Shown piece by piece: positions 10,320 through 22,189 of a stretch of 64,000 nt of DNA (position 1 is the stretch's first letter; every line of letters starts with the position of its first letter). This DNA is from Gnetum montanum. Taxonomy: Eukaryota; Streptophyta; Gnetopsida; Gnetales; Gnetaceae. Both the position numbers and the translations under genes were made by a program. Location: contig MNCI01037715.1 in assembly GCA_015680685.1 (NCBI GenBank), forward strand, positions 1 to 64,000. The letters are read 5' to 3'. Below the pieces are notes generated by a model. The model worked only from the letters and a program-made list of their open reading frames with translations. It was not told the DNA's origin and ran no database searches.

Positions 10320-10855
10320 CATGGAAATATTGGCCAAACATTTTGTTGTAAGGAAAGGGAATGAAGGATAACGTTTTTTTCTGATTAATGTGATTGTAAA
10401 ATAATTTTTTTTAATTTTGATGTTTATGAAGGAAAGTGCATCATCAGAAAGGTTACATGTTTTAGGCCACTGTAGGCCACTAATAGTTTAAGGCCATTTT
10501 GGGCTGGGACATCATACATGAAAAAGAATAAACAGAATTTCCAGTTTTAGGCTGTAGCGGGCCATAACTAATTTAAGTCCATTTCAGGCTAGGAGTAGTT
10601 TAAAAAATGTAACAATAGATAATGTAACTTGAAATGATAAAAAATGTAAATAGTGTAATAGTAAGGAATGAGGACCAATGTAACATGTTACGCTGACGTA
10701 TTCGTTTGTTAATTCCACAGCTGCTTCTTGATCATTCTAAGGATTGGCAACGCGTATGGATGAGGAGGCTTGTTGCAGCATTCCTCTATGCTACCATCTC
10801 CTCCCTGGAAGGGTAGTTCATCCTAAGTCAAGCTTTCATTGGTCACTGTGTCAGC
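10320..10855. other. Right flank of the insert
   Basis: Units near 10486, 10545 and 10572 (GTTTAAGGCCATTTTGGGCT-like) again resemble the 1398-1800 minisatellite. A short plus-strand frame after an AG at ~10720, ending in TAG near 10816, might be another exon but matches nothing known to me. Coding of the Tat-like element resumes on the minus strand at ~10856. Confidence 0.4.
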
Positions 10856-11270
10856 CTATTCAACTATTGGGATAGGGGTTTGATCCTTAGGGGTTTCAAT
10901 CTCCGAAACCTGTTCCATCTCCACGTTGTTAACAGCTTGAGGAGTCATCTTATCACTATGGATTATCACTTCCCCTCCTGCATAGGGCAAGTGTATTTCT
11001 TGGTGGATGGATGATGAGATGACCCTTAATTGATCCAACCAAGATCTCCCTAAGATTAGGTTGAAGCTGGGCATGTCCTTGACGATAATCAACACTACAT
11101 TTATGGGGAATTGATCCCCTGCTACAATGTTGATGTGCACTATTCCCTTAACTTCAAACATGACATTGTCATGGTATTGATTTGGTCGAGCAAACCTAGT
11201 TTGTCCACTATGGGAAATAGAATGACATTGGCAGTGGCCCTGTCATCTACGTGTACTCTCCAAATTCTAT
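10856..11270 (-). pseudogene. Tat-like aspartic protease (decayed)
   Basis: Cuts the polyprotein. The C-terminal part is open (10856-11161) with FNLILGRSWLDQL, the usual second signature of plant Ty3/Gypsy proteases. The active-site region just before it reads VHVDDRATANVILF, where D(S/T)G is expected: the aspartate remains but the glycine is lost. A frame change near 11165 separates the two. It lies between gag (higher coordinates) and the opposite-strand insert, so protease and RT are no longer contiguous. Confidence 0.75.
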
Positions 11271-11271
11271 A

Positions 11272-12265
11272 CTAGCTGACTCGGATAGTGATGAACATGG
11301 GCGCTATTGTCACCTGACCCTTTTCTGGGTCATCCTTAATGGACTCGTTATGAAATATCAGTTGGGAAGACCATGGTTGTTCAACAGTGGGGGGAAGCAT
11401 GATCGAATGGATTACTTCTTCATCTGCTGGCAAGCTTTCATCCATGGGTATGGACGTTAGCATGCGAACCATGGCTTCATGATGCTTTTGGAATGTCATC
11501 AGCAAGTCATAGAGGCTCAGCGCTGTATTTTTCTGTTTGAGAGCCTGCTTAACTTGCATAAAAGCGTCAAGGAGATCATGCCCACAATCTGGTTATTTTT
11601 TTCCCTTCTCTTCTTCTATTCATCCCAGGAGATAGATCTCTCAAGGAGAAATAGTTTTTGGTTGAGGATTGTGTTTTCTTGGGCAGGGAGAAGATGGTCA
11701 CATTTGCGTAACATTGTTCTTTTCAAAGGAAGGTGGAGCCAAGAGCACTGAGGCGAGGGTGTAGGCTTAGGAAACCCCAGCGTAAGGCAGTCCTTGGCTA
11801 TGTTATATATCACACATCCTTCTCTTTTCCTGGTAGGTTCTGGTTGGGGCATTGACTTAGAGATTTACCCCTATGCAGCGGGAGCAACTGATGACTTTGA
11901 CACCCTGATGACAAAGGGTGTCATAGGTGTGGGTGTGGGCTGGGCCATGGCTTTACAGACAATCGGCTGCAGAACAAAGGTCTGAGATGGAACTTAGAGG
12001 ACAAAAGGTTGTCATTGAGCCACACCCATTGATGTAGATGGGCTTATCATCTGAGGTGGGCGAGGAGGCACACGCAACACAAAGGGTTGCTTTGGCTATG
12101 CTTGGCCATCACCTTTTGTACCCACTACATTAATAGTGTACCCTGCATTATTTGCGTTCAACAGGTCTTGGTACACATGCATAGACTAATTTTCTGGACG
12201 AACTAGACTACTACTATCTAGGATAAACTTACCTTGGTCGATCATGCGTTGAATGTCATCTTTCA
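11272..12265 (-). pseudogene. Gag-protease linker of the Tat-like element
   Basis: Open pieces at 11272-11559 and 11616-11852 on the minus strand with proline-rich stretches and stops between them. There is no recognised domain. The position between Gag zinc finger and protease is where this lineage has a long, variable linker. Confidence 0.55.
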
Positions 12266-12269
12266 ACAC

Positions 12270-14440
12270 TCAACAGTAATCCATGTCATGACCACACAGT
12301 TGGTGGTAGTCACAAAAATGATCCAGCCTGAAGTTCTTGGGAACTGGTGGTTCATTAAGTAGGGTCAAGGAGGGATTCTTGAGCAACTCACAATGCCATC
12401 TATGGCATTTCAGACCCTCCTCAGACACCACCTTATTTCGAATGTGACCAATTCCTAGCAGTTGCTTCAGAAGTTCTAAAGGCTTTACAAGTAGAGCCAT
12501 GTCTTGTGAGCGATCTTTATGCTCAAAATTAGGCTTTGGCTGAGGGGATGCCTCAGGGGTGGGTGCTATTTTCTGATCAATGCTGTTTGAGCTAGTTCTG
12601 GCCTCAGTAGGTGCCGTAGATACTTTCTTGTTGTTATTTTTCTTTTTGGCCCCTTCGGCCATGGCTACTACTATTGTTGTTACAGCCTTGCCCTTGTCTT
12701 TGCTTTTGTTTTGTGCATTTTTATAAACCACATATGCTAGGTCTTTACTAGCCTCTACCATGTCTTGAATGCTCTTAGTCTAAGTGAGGACTTGGCTGAG
12801 GGAGCGGGAAGTTAGGTAATACAGTTTAGACATAATGAAGTCATTGACTACCCCTTTGAAGATTTCCAACAGATGGGCCTCCACAATGGGTTCACAGATT
12901 TCATTCAAGGCAGTGCTCCACCGCTATATAAACTTTTGGACTGGCTCAAGTGGATCTTACTTAACTCCCATTAACTGGTCTAGCATGACCTCTCATTTCA
13001 GATTGTATTTGAAACGAGTCACGAACTGAGTTAGCAGCTCTTCCAAGATCGAGATGGAAGAGCGTGGAAGTGCACAATACCAATCTAAATCTTTACCTGT
13101 TAGGGACATAGCAAAGACATGGATGATGGTATGTGGCCATTGTTGCAGCAACAATGACTCTAACCTGAAGGTAACTAGATGAGCGTTGGGATTTCCTTCC
13201 CCATTGTATTTTGTAGAATGGGGAAGTGGTATCCTAGGAGGTAACAACAAGATGGGTACTGTCAGACTGATAGGATCGTCATGATAGAAATCCATGACCT
13301 GTACTGTGTTAGAACTGGCAACCTTGAGGTGTTTAACCTCCTTGGTAAGGGTTTGAATAAGCTGAAATAGGTTGGTTGTGGAATAGTAGGGGGAGCCACG
13401 ATGGGTGGCAGGATAGGGGCAGCAGCATGACCTGTGAGCGATGCAGTCGAAACTGTCCCTATAGGTGGTACCACCTGTGTCATCCACCACTCGGTAGGTG
13501 GTGTAGGTAGGGAAACTATCATTGATTGTGCTATAGAATACATTGTTTGCATAGACAGGGGCATAGACAATGACCCTGCAGTCAAATTTACTACTTACAA
13601 GACTTGGTATTGATGGTGAGTGAGATAGGACATCTGCGTAGGCAGTGCAATAGGGGGTGATGTATTTGGAGCCCACCACATAGTAGTGGCGAGTTCTACT
13701 ACAGATGGTGGTGCAAGAGCAAAAGCCAAGATGGATGCAGAAGCCGTATATAATTATGAAGTATGTACTACATGCACATATTTTGACGTAGGCGTAGGTA
13801 TGCGATGAGATGGATTGGCTAACTATTACTGCAGAGGAATGGTCTGTGAAGGGACAACACCCGGGAAGGTAGCTGAAGAGAAGAAATGTTGATGGGATGC
13901 ATTTGCAACATGGTTAGCAGTAGACAATGATAACGGCATAGTGACCATAAACAATGAATTTACATGGGACACTATGGAGGGAGGAGCTATGACAAAACTA
14001 GCATGACTATCTCCCTCGTAGTGGGAATCTAGGTCCTCCTTCCCATCGTGGGATGCTTCATCATGGAACAACTCGTCTCATTGTTTCATTGATACCTTGG
14101 CCATTAACAGTTGATCCAACATCCACTATTGCTGATCCATCAAGGGTATGGAAGTGTTAGGTGAAGCAATGAATTCCTTCCCGTTATAGTAGATGAACTC
14201 GCATTCGTGTTTTGCTTCGAGTTCCTATGGGTACATAGGCAGATTTGCCATAAGCTTGGCACAGAGGAAGTTGTAGTGTTCCATGCGCTGAGCGTGTCCC
14301 TCAGGCTCTTTATTTTGAATCCTAAGGGATCGGCATGGCCGCACCGGACTAGCCGGTGACTCGACAACAACAGGTGTAGCTTGCATCGTCGAGGGGTTTT
14401 CGAGGTCAGCGATGGCGATGACGATGGTCGGTGCAGCCAT
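12270..14440 (-). pseudogene. Tat-like gag (decayed)
   Basis: Gag forms the particle and binds RNA. The likely start is the ATG at 14440 (MAAPTIVIAIADLE). The capsid-like gag domain lies at 12993-13400: GEGNPNAHLVTF, SLTGKDLDWY and LLTQFVTRFKYNL match the plant retrotransposon gag fold. Downstream, FCDYHQLCGHDMDYC near 12270-12320 is the Cys/His block typical of Tat Gag. Frameshifts and stops near 12780-12990 and 13680-14140 break it. The N-terminal 14140-14440 stretch has no known domain. Confidence 0.8.
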
Positions 14441-15967
14441 TCTCTACGTAGTTAGAAGGTGATGATAACAAGATTGAAGATCACAAAGGCAAAGGCAGGT
14501 TAAATGTAGATGTGGGCTTTCTATCCTACTGGATTCCAAAGAAATCGTCGAACCAACTGATTTGTACCACATAATCACGTAAACAACCACAGAGGTATCA
14601 TGTTTACGTTAGTCGATACTGGGTAGAGACAGCTTACAGGACTACCCGTGAAATGCAGATCGGAGGTTCAGGCCTTCCTTCTAGCACTAGAAAACTATAA
14701 TGATGGAAAACTTTGATTGCTAGAAACACCAAGAGGATTCCCATGTACACAGTTCCAACCTCGAATCTGTGCGAGGGCCGTGCTAGAGAAAATGAATCCG
14801 AGGTGCGCTGAACGGTCTTGTTGATCAGATAGGGACTTAATTAGTCAATAAACTTGTCAATGATCATGTAACGAGGTGACGATTTGATATGAAAATATAT
14901 TATTGATTGATGAGAAAACAAGATCTACTCCAAGATCAAATCTTGAAGGCAATGAAAGCGATGCAAACTATGTAAAATGATTGTAGAATTCAATGTAAAC
15001 AGGGTGTAGTGAATTGAATTTGGAACATGCACGATCCCGACATCTGGGATCTAGCTTATAGATAAATATGATGAATACAATGGGATTTACAAGAGGACTT
15101 TGGTTTGAACGAAGTATCCACCACCGACAAGAAGCTATTTAGAGATTAAACAAGCAAAGGCCAATCTACCTTGTTCACTAGCTAATCTACCTTACTAACT
15201 TGAAGTCTCTAGCCAAAAGCTTCACTCTATCACCATTAATGTTCCTCTATTACCAACTCTTTCTTGTCTTATCACCAATCTCTGCCAAAACTTTCAATAA
15301 TTGCCACCCCTTTGAGCGTTGTCTGCTAGTGTAACTATAAGATTATGGTTAGGAGAAGAACGCGGTTTAGATGATGTGTGTCCTGGGCCCATAGAATATC
15401 GTTGACCTAATGTGTTGTAGCTGAAGCTTGTGACGCTACGCTATGCTATGCTTTGAAGCGTAGCATAGCGTAACCAACCTTTAAGAAGACAGTTTATTTG
15501 ACCTTGTCTCTTGCATTAAATAAACTATCCCGTGACTACGCTGTGATATGTTAGGAAGCGTATCGTGGCGTAATGACTGCTATTTGCTTAAATTTTGTTA
15601 TCCTTGTTGCTATGGCTAAATTAACTGTGCTGCTTGTGTTACACTGCATTATGCTACGTTACGTTGCATAGCATAATGTGAAGTAGCACGCAAAAATTTA
15701 AAGTTTTGAACATGGCTAACTTGCAAAGTTGAAATGTTGTCACTGCGCATCCCTTGTTCTGTTTTGTTCTCTTGGGTCTACTATGCTGAGCTGTGTAGCG
15801 TAGCATAGAAGGCCCTTAGCCGAACGAAAAAGAAAACTTGATGAGATGTGCCATTGCTTTTGGTGTTTCCATCGTTTGGATGTCTTGGCGTTGCACTTGT
15901 GGAGATCCTTACTTAAACTTCAAGACTTTGCTGAGTCATCGAGGCCTCAAAATTTCATGGTGTTTCA
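14441..15967 (-). repeat. 5' LTR and leader of the Tat-like element
   Basis: The LTR starts TGAAACACC at 15967 on the minus strand, where it interrupts element M. Its 3' limit is not certain: it ends somewhere between 15967 and the gag start at 14440, and I could not identify a convincing primer binding site. The first ~100 bases recur at 114-212. It contains four hairpin-forming motifs (15431-15808). Confidence 0.65.
15431..15808. repeat. Four hairpin-forming TACGCTATGCTA palindromes
   Basis: Inverted repeats lie at 15438-15471 (about 14 of 15 stem pairs, loop TTGA), 15538-15575, 15642-15680 and 15780-15808. All are variants of (T)TACGCTATGCT and its complement. They lie in the upstream half of the Tat-like 5' LTR. 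Confidence 0.75.
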
Positions 15968-16340
15968 ATGTCGTCATCCCATCATCCCTCTGGCATCGTT
16001 CACAGGAGTGGGCAAACCATTGTGCATCCCTGAAGATGGTGGACCAGTAATACCCTATAAGCAGGATCTTAATGGTAGTGCGGCATCCAGCATAGTGGCC
16101 CCCATAAGGGCCCTCATGAGCATCCTAGAGGATGTGCAGCGTATCACCATTAGGGACACACCCTCGAACCAAGCCATCTGTGCACACCTTGTAAAGGTGG
16201 CCATTGATTTCCATGAAATGCTTGGCCTTATAGAGAAAATTTTGTTTGTATCGATGGTTCCACTCCTTTAGCAACTCTTGAGTGGTGAGGTAGGTGAGGA
16301 TGTTGTTGAACCAAGGGGATTCCTTTGGCACTTGCAGATC
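15968..16340 (-). pseudogene. Athila-like element M: integrase N-terminal part, cut by insertion
   Basis: The frame runs from VRGCVPNGDTLHIL into EDAHEGPYGGHYAG, GYYWSTIFRDA and CERCQRDDGMT, the zinc-binding HHCC part of plant Ty3/Gypsy integrase. It stops exactly where the Tat-like LTR begins (15967). The catalytic core that should follow is absent from the window, so the insertion and later loss removed it. Confidence 0.85.
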
Positions 16341-17650
16341 AACTACACCTATGAAGAGGAGTTCATCTGGAAATTGGTCAGATAAGGGATCCTCCTCTTC
16401 TATGTCATCCCATCGCAACCAAGACAAGTGATCAGCAACCACATTCTCGGTCCCCTTCCTATCTACCATGGTAAGATCAAACTCCTAAAGAATCACCAGC
16501 CACAGGATTATGCGGGGGCTCACCGTTGGTTTGTTCATCAGGAACAAGATAGCACTGTGGTTAGTATGCACAAACACCTCATATCTGAGCACATAGTACC
16601 AGAATTTGTCCAAGGCAAACACCACCACCATCAACTCCTTTTCGATGATGGTGTAGTTCAACTGAGCACCCACAATGCTACAACTTGCACAGTAGATATA
16701 ATAAGTACATTTCTAATCATCACACTGTGTAAGAACGGCTCCCAAGGCATAGTTGAATGCGTCCATCATAATGTGAAAGGGTCTGGACCAATCAGGGGCT
16801 CGTAGAACTAGAGTTTCTATGAGTTTTTGTTTTAGTACTTGGAATGCAGACTCGCACTCCTTGGTCCAACTGAACAGAGTGTCCTTCTTTGTCAGCTCTA
16901 CCAATGGCTTGGCGATCTTCGAGAAGTTTTCAATGAATCATCGATAGTAACCAGTGTGTCCAAGGAATGACTGAACATCTTTGATGGTACTTGGTTGGCG
17001 GGTGATTCCTTGGATAACCCTGATCTCTTCAAGATCTACGCTAATCCCTATTTTTGAGATGCAATGCCCCAGCATGATGCCCTTTTGGACCATCAAATGG
17101 CTCTTCTACTAATTGAGCCATAGATTGGTGTCTACACACCTTTTCAGAACCTATTCCAGACTGTCCAAGGCTTGCTTGAATGTGGCCCCATAGGTGGAGA
17201 AGTCATCCATGAAGACTTCCACCCCATTGCCATTTTTTGGTTGAAAGATGCTTAGGACAAGGAGTTGGAATGTAGCAAGTGCATTGCATAGGCCAAAGGA
17301 CATCTTCTTGTATGCGGAAGTCCCCCATGGACTTGTGAACATTGTTATAACCACTAGTGCTATTTGGATTTGGTTATAACCACTATAACCATCCAAAAAT
17401 CTATAGTAGCGGTGCCCTGCTATGGTGTCCAACACCTGGTCCACAAATGGGAGCGGGAAGTGGTCCTTGAAGGTTATCATATTGAGCAACTGAAAATCAA
17501 TACAAAACCTCCACTTGCCACCTTTCTTGGGCATGATAATGAGTGGGCTAACCCATTCACTATCGACGACAGAATAGATGAATCCCACCTTTAGGCATTT
17601 TTCAATTTCATCTTTTACGATCTACTTCAATTTGGAATTCAACCATCTTT
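16340..17650 (-). pseudogene. Athila-like element M: reverse transcriptase and RNase H
   Basis: Copies element RNA to DNA. RT: FIYSVVDSEWVSPL, PKKGGKWRFCIDF, FLDGYSGYNQI and the catalytic VEVFMDDF near 17199-17213 (FMDD, intact aspartates) in the open frame 17151-17588. A short broken stretch with a few stops (16905-17150) leads into RNase H at 16485-16904 (PFHIMMDAFNYALGAVL, NYTIIEKELMVVVFALDKF, VFVHTNHSAI). The tail WLVILQEFDLTMVDRKGTENVVADHLS continues at 16440-16500. M is better preserved than elements A and E. Confidence 0.9.
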
Positions 17651-17699
17651 GTGGCTATTTTCATGGCTTCATGGAAGGGTCAAGATAGATCTGATGCTG

Positions 17700-18180
17700 C
17701 CAGATCCTAGGATCAACTCTAGTCAACTCAAGATATGACCATGCGAATGCAGCAACCTATTTTTTTGCCACCTCCAACAAATTCTTCTTTTGTTCTGGGG
17801 CAAGGGTGGAATTAATGATTACCAGCTTTCCATTTTGCAAAAATGCTTACTCTAAGTGAGCCAATAAAGACTTTAACTCAAGGGGCTCTTGTTTGAAGCT
17901 TTCAGGAATTTTTAGCTTCCCCCAGTCATCTTGATCATCGACAATGGAGACCTGTTGATGAATCTTTTTCATTTCATCTTTGCTGTCAATGTAGGCTTGT
18001 ACAAGCCCCTCTAATGATTCCATGCACAATGTGCTGTTAGCAGGATCAATTATCAACCACTGGGTGCCCTCTTGGTTAGTGGCTGCTGCATACAGGCACT
18101 ATCGAATAAGTGATTCCTCAGTACACCGACTACATGCTTGAATGGATATTCGCTTAGCGGACCATAATTGCTACACATAG
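17700..18180 (-). pseudogene. Athila-like element M: protease-RT linker
   Basis: Open frame 17847-18056 with LIIDPANSTLCMESLEG and WGKLKIPESFKQEPLELKSLL, then LAPEQKKNLLEV and AAFAWSYLELTRVDPRI. The same linker is seen in elements A (25311-25601) and E (53820-54090), which helps align the three copies. Confidence 0.75.
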
Positions 18181-18620
18181 TTGCACCCTAAGTCACTATA
18201 TGTGATGCATGGAACACATTTCTTCTCAACCTTTCCAAAAGGATTTTCCTTTGAAATTTCAAGGGATAGATCGCAGAGGCCTAGTCGTGCATCCACCGTG
18301 CTTAGCCAAGCCCTTCTCATGATGATTTTGAGGTTCCCCTTACAATTCTTTATGAAGATGACCAGGAAATCAATAGGTTAGGATCACCCATAGATGGTGG
18401 TCACAATGTCCTCCACCAATCCCAAGGGAACGGTGATGGACTGGTCTGCTAACTTGAGCCGGATGTTGCTCTTCTTTAGCGGGGGAAGGTTCTAGTTCTT
18501 GTACATATCATGAGAGATCAAATTGATCCTTAACCTTGAGTCCAAAAGAGCTTTGCATGGCTCATTCTTCGCCACCTAAAGATAGATGAGGGGGCTTCTT
18601 GGATTAGTGAATTTCTAGGG
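18180..18620 (-). pseudogene. Athila-like element M: aspartic protease
   Basis: Polyprotein-cutting enzyme. The active site reads ALLDSRLRINLIS near 18520-18565, where LLDSG is expected, so the glycine of the DSG triad is an arginine. Downstream NLPPLKKSNIRLKLADQS and SLEISKENPFGKVEKK are shared with elements A and E. Several stops are present, so it is not functional. Confidence 0.75.
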
Positions 18621-21115
18621 AAGGCGATCTGCCTTGATCCAGTCGGTCACAACATGCATGAGCATGATAGTCTGGATGTTGGAGTGTTCTTGTTGTTGGC
18701 TTGGAGGCTGCTCTAGTGGTGGAATAGTGGAGGCATTTGTAGGTTTAGAGGCACTGGCCACAGGTGTATGCAAGGGTATGTTCAAATTTTTGGGTTGGAA
18801 AAAGGGACATTTTTGTGGCTTGGGTTCTAGTCCACTTGGCTCAGGTGCCAGTTGTAAGTTAATAACCCTCGTGGCATTTCGTTGTTGCAGCTATGATCAT
18901 ATCTCTCCCTACATTGATGGAGTAGGTATCAGCTGAGTGGGATGTGGCAGAGGAGTGGCAGGAGAAGGTGATGGAGAATAGAAGAGATGTGGGTTGTCCC
19001 CCCTAGGTGATGGAGATTGAGGTCGGAAATACTACGAGGGGTGGTAATAACTTGGAAAGGCCACATGACTAGAAGAGTCCCTTTGAGAGACCAGTTGCTG
19101 AACATAGTACCCATAGTGATCTAGCTATTTGTAATGGTACTATTTCCTTGGAGGTGGCATCCCCCATGTTTGTGGGTGCTACCATTATTAGAAGTATTCA
19201 TACGGTTGCGGTGGCGCTCCACTTGGATAGTATCCTTACTACTGCTAGTGGAATCGCCTAGAATTGCCTTGTGGATAAGGAAACCTTCAGGGTGTTTTTC
19301 ATTATGCCAAGCGAGGGTTCAATGCGTACACCCCAGACTCTTGAAGATGTGACACCACCGGACAACATCCCTTAGGATGTTCATATTAGCATATGCCACA
19401 TTCATCATCCTCCTTGGTGTCAAAGCCTGCTCTGCTACAGCAACCTTGCCCTTTCCCCTATATTGGGCATGTTCAGCTTCCTTCTTCCTACATCGATCGC
19501 GGTCATTACCTTATTCTCTGGACACCTCTATGATTTTCAACACACTTTGAACCCTTTCTTCCAAAGAGTCCCACATCGTATCCACCTTTGCCGATATTTT
19601 AGATGCAAACTTTTGTAATGGCAAGGTCTTTTGGTTTACCACTTCTTCCAGTGGTGATTCATCCTCTTCATCATAAAAATGAATCTTCCTTTTTCTGAGG
19701 GAAGGATCCCGGTTGAATTCTTTTGCACTCTCCTTTTTCCTAAGTTCTCCTTCCTCCTTGGCCACCTATTCAATGAGGCGTTGCAATTGATGGGCCCCTA
19801 GCTTCGACAATCATCCTTGGGCATACACACCAAGGGTATTTTGCATTTCAAAATGGAGCCCATCAATGATGTGGCGAAGCTGTGCCCGCTGAGAGTAACC
19901 ATGACCAAGGAACCAATGCAACAATGAGTAATACTTACTCATGGCGGTATCCAAGGATTCATGATTCCCTTGTTTCCAGCCTTGGATCTACCATCTCAGG
20001 TTTGCCACTCTAGAGTATGTTTGATACTTGTCATTAAAAATTTCAAGCATCGTACTCCATCTTCTAATTGATTCCGGCTCCAAGGACCATTACCAACTTT
20101 TAGCTTCTTTGATGAGCATGCGAAGGAACAGCTTCAGCTTTTGCCAATCATTGTCAATATTTTGGAGGGTGTAGGCATCATAGAACACCTATAGGTGAGT
20201 TTGCGGATAACATTTGTACCCCACTTCAAATCTATGGATGTTGTTCATATCAACACGCTTGATCTGGCTATCCTTCATGTGCCTACTAGGGATTTGAACT
20301 ACCTCAGAGATCTGGAGCATACTCCGGGTAGTTAACAACGACTCATCTGAATCATAGTCCCGCTGGGGACCATGATGTCTGTGATGATTCCAGCTATCCT
20401 TCCTTTCATGTTGGTGAGCATCACGTGATTGTTCGCATGTTTCCTCACGTTACTTATTTCGAACCTTTTTTCCACCGTCCTTTCGCTTCCTCCTACCTCG
20501 GTTACGATCAGAGCCTGAGCTGGATGAAGGAGAAGGAGAGCAAGACGATGGAGAAGAAGGAAAGGAATCTCTCCCTCTGCCTTGATGACGGTCCTGATCA
20601 TCCTGTTCATCTTTGCTATGGGACCCTTCATCCCCTTGGGGATATTGGCCACCTAGATGCTTAGACTGAATCATGGATTGGAGGACCTACTGCCCCAGTG
20701 GAAGTTCAGTTGAATGGGTGTTATGAAAGATGGGATCCCCATCATCTTGCAGCCCTTGCAAGAATAAGGGGTTACTGAATTGTTTTCCCTTGAGTTGTTC
20801 ATATTTTTCCACCTACTGCTAATCTCTTGCTCATTGAGCCTTAGTGGGATGATAGTCCCGGTAGTCATGGTCCTCCATGACATACTCTGCTCCAAGGTCC
20901 TGGATGCCCAATCTGCCAAGATTGTGAAATAGCATTGCAGAGGCCGATTAGTCGGGAGGGTGTACAATATTTCCCTCCATGTCCTACTATCATAGATGCT
21001 CATCCTGATGTAGGATGAATGTGAAATCAGGGACATACTCATCGAGATTCTTGTACACCACCTGACACTCCTATGGCATCGGTAGGGTGGATATCTCCCT
21101 CCTGTGAGAAGACAT
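18620..21115 (-). pseudogene. Athila-like element M: gag
   Basis: The likely start is the ATG at 21115 (MSSHRREI), ~165 bp after the primer binding site. Signs: DEYVPDFTFILHQDEHL near 21030, a serine-rich basic stretch at 20450-20600, the retrotransposon gag domain at 19800-20330 (IKRVDMNNIHRFEVGY, ending in HIIDGLHFEMQN), and a zinc knuckle near 19346-19415 (C-G-I-C, then Y-E-H-P-K-G-C). A long proline- and glutamine-rich C-terminal region (18620-19300) leads to the protease. Stops and frameshifts are scattered through it. Confidence 0.8.
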
Positions 21116-21261
21116 ATGGGACGTTAGATGGTCCATGTAATTGGTGTACCATACTATTTACTTTAATCCACCTAGCATGTGTAAATATTTCTATCCTGGG
21201 TCTGTTCCAACGACTTGAATGATAATTTCACTAAGGTTAGATGACGCATGTAAGACTTAAT

Positions 21262-21282
21262 AGTCCTTGGAAATGGTGCTAA
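21262..21282 (-). promoter_or_regulatory. Element M primer binding site (tRNA-Asp type, decayed)
   Basis: On the minus strand the sequence after the LTR end is TTAGCACCATTTCCAAGGA. Athila elements carry TGGCGCCGTTGCCGGGGA, complementary to the 3' end of tRNA-Asp (established). The differences are mostly C to T or G to A changes, as expected for methylated DNA. Confidence 0.6.
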
Positions 21283-22182
21283 TGATGAGTGGCTAGGTAC
21301 CCCTACGCCCAACCATATGAATCATGGGCATTCACATGCAACTCGGTCGAATTCTGTAAACTATAAGAACATAACATACACTAGACTCTAATTAATGAAA
21401 CCTTGGGTTAGAATGGTGGCTATCTTCCTAATCTCACTTGTGATGTCCTCTTTACGATGGTTAAGTGAGATTAAGGCTAATTATTTTTATATCTTTTTGC
21501 ATATCTTTTGGCAGCTAATTTAAGGTATGAAAGTAAGGAATAAACTATTATCTAATCTATAATTATCCTAGCTTATACTCTAACTATTCCTAGCATAAGT
21601 ATCCGATCCCATCTTCCAAGCATGTTCTGAGCATCTCTTAACACTTCTGGGTTACCAGACATTAAGCGTCACTGGGCTTACCAAGTTTTTGATTTATGTT
21701 CAAGATGGTCGTACCTATGGCCTTGACAAACTATGAATAAGCGATAGCAATTAAGATAACAATAATAGAAACTTAATTAATTAATAGGTAATTAACAAAG
21801 CATAAACATATTAAACTATTGAATGCATAAGATAGCTAAGTCCAAATGCTGCAAGGAATGCTTGAATAGTTCATCTTTATTGCCATCACACCAATGGGCT
21901 CAGATACATAAACGCTCGAATAAAGAGCTGATCACTTTTCTTACATCTGCTATGGGCACTTGGAAAATATTACATCTCCTGCGAGAAAAAATTGCAAGAG
22001 CTTCGCTACAACTACCAGAAAGATGCCTAAATGAGGCAGAAGGCCCTCTTATTTATAGGCCAAGATAGGCGGCTGCGTAAACGGGGCCACGTTGATGAAA
22101 GGAGGCTACGTCGATGGGCCCGCATCAATGCGGCCACGTATATGCAGCCCAGTCGACACATTGACTTAATGACACTTCATCA
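21283..22182 (-). repeat. Element M 5' LTR (about 900 bp)
   Basis: Starts TGATGAAGTG at 22182 and ends in a TCATCA-type end at ~21283 on the minus strand. A TATA box (CCTATAAATA) lies near 22060 and marks the likely transcription start region. Its end matches positions 1-113. The element interrupts the gag of element A, whose sequence resumes just above 22182. Confidence 0.8.
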
Positions 22183-22189
22183 TATAATA

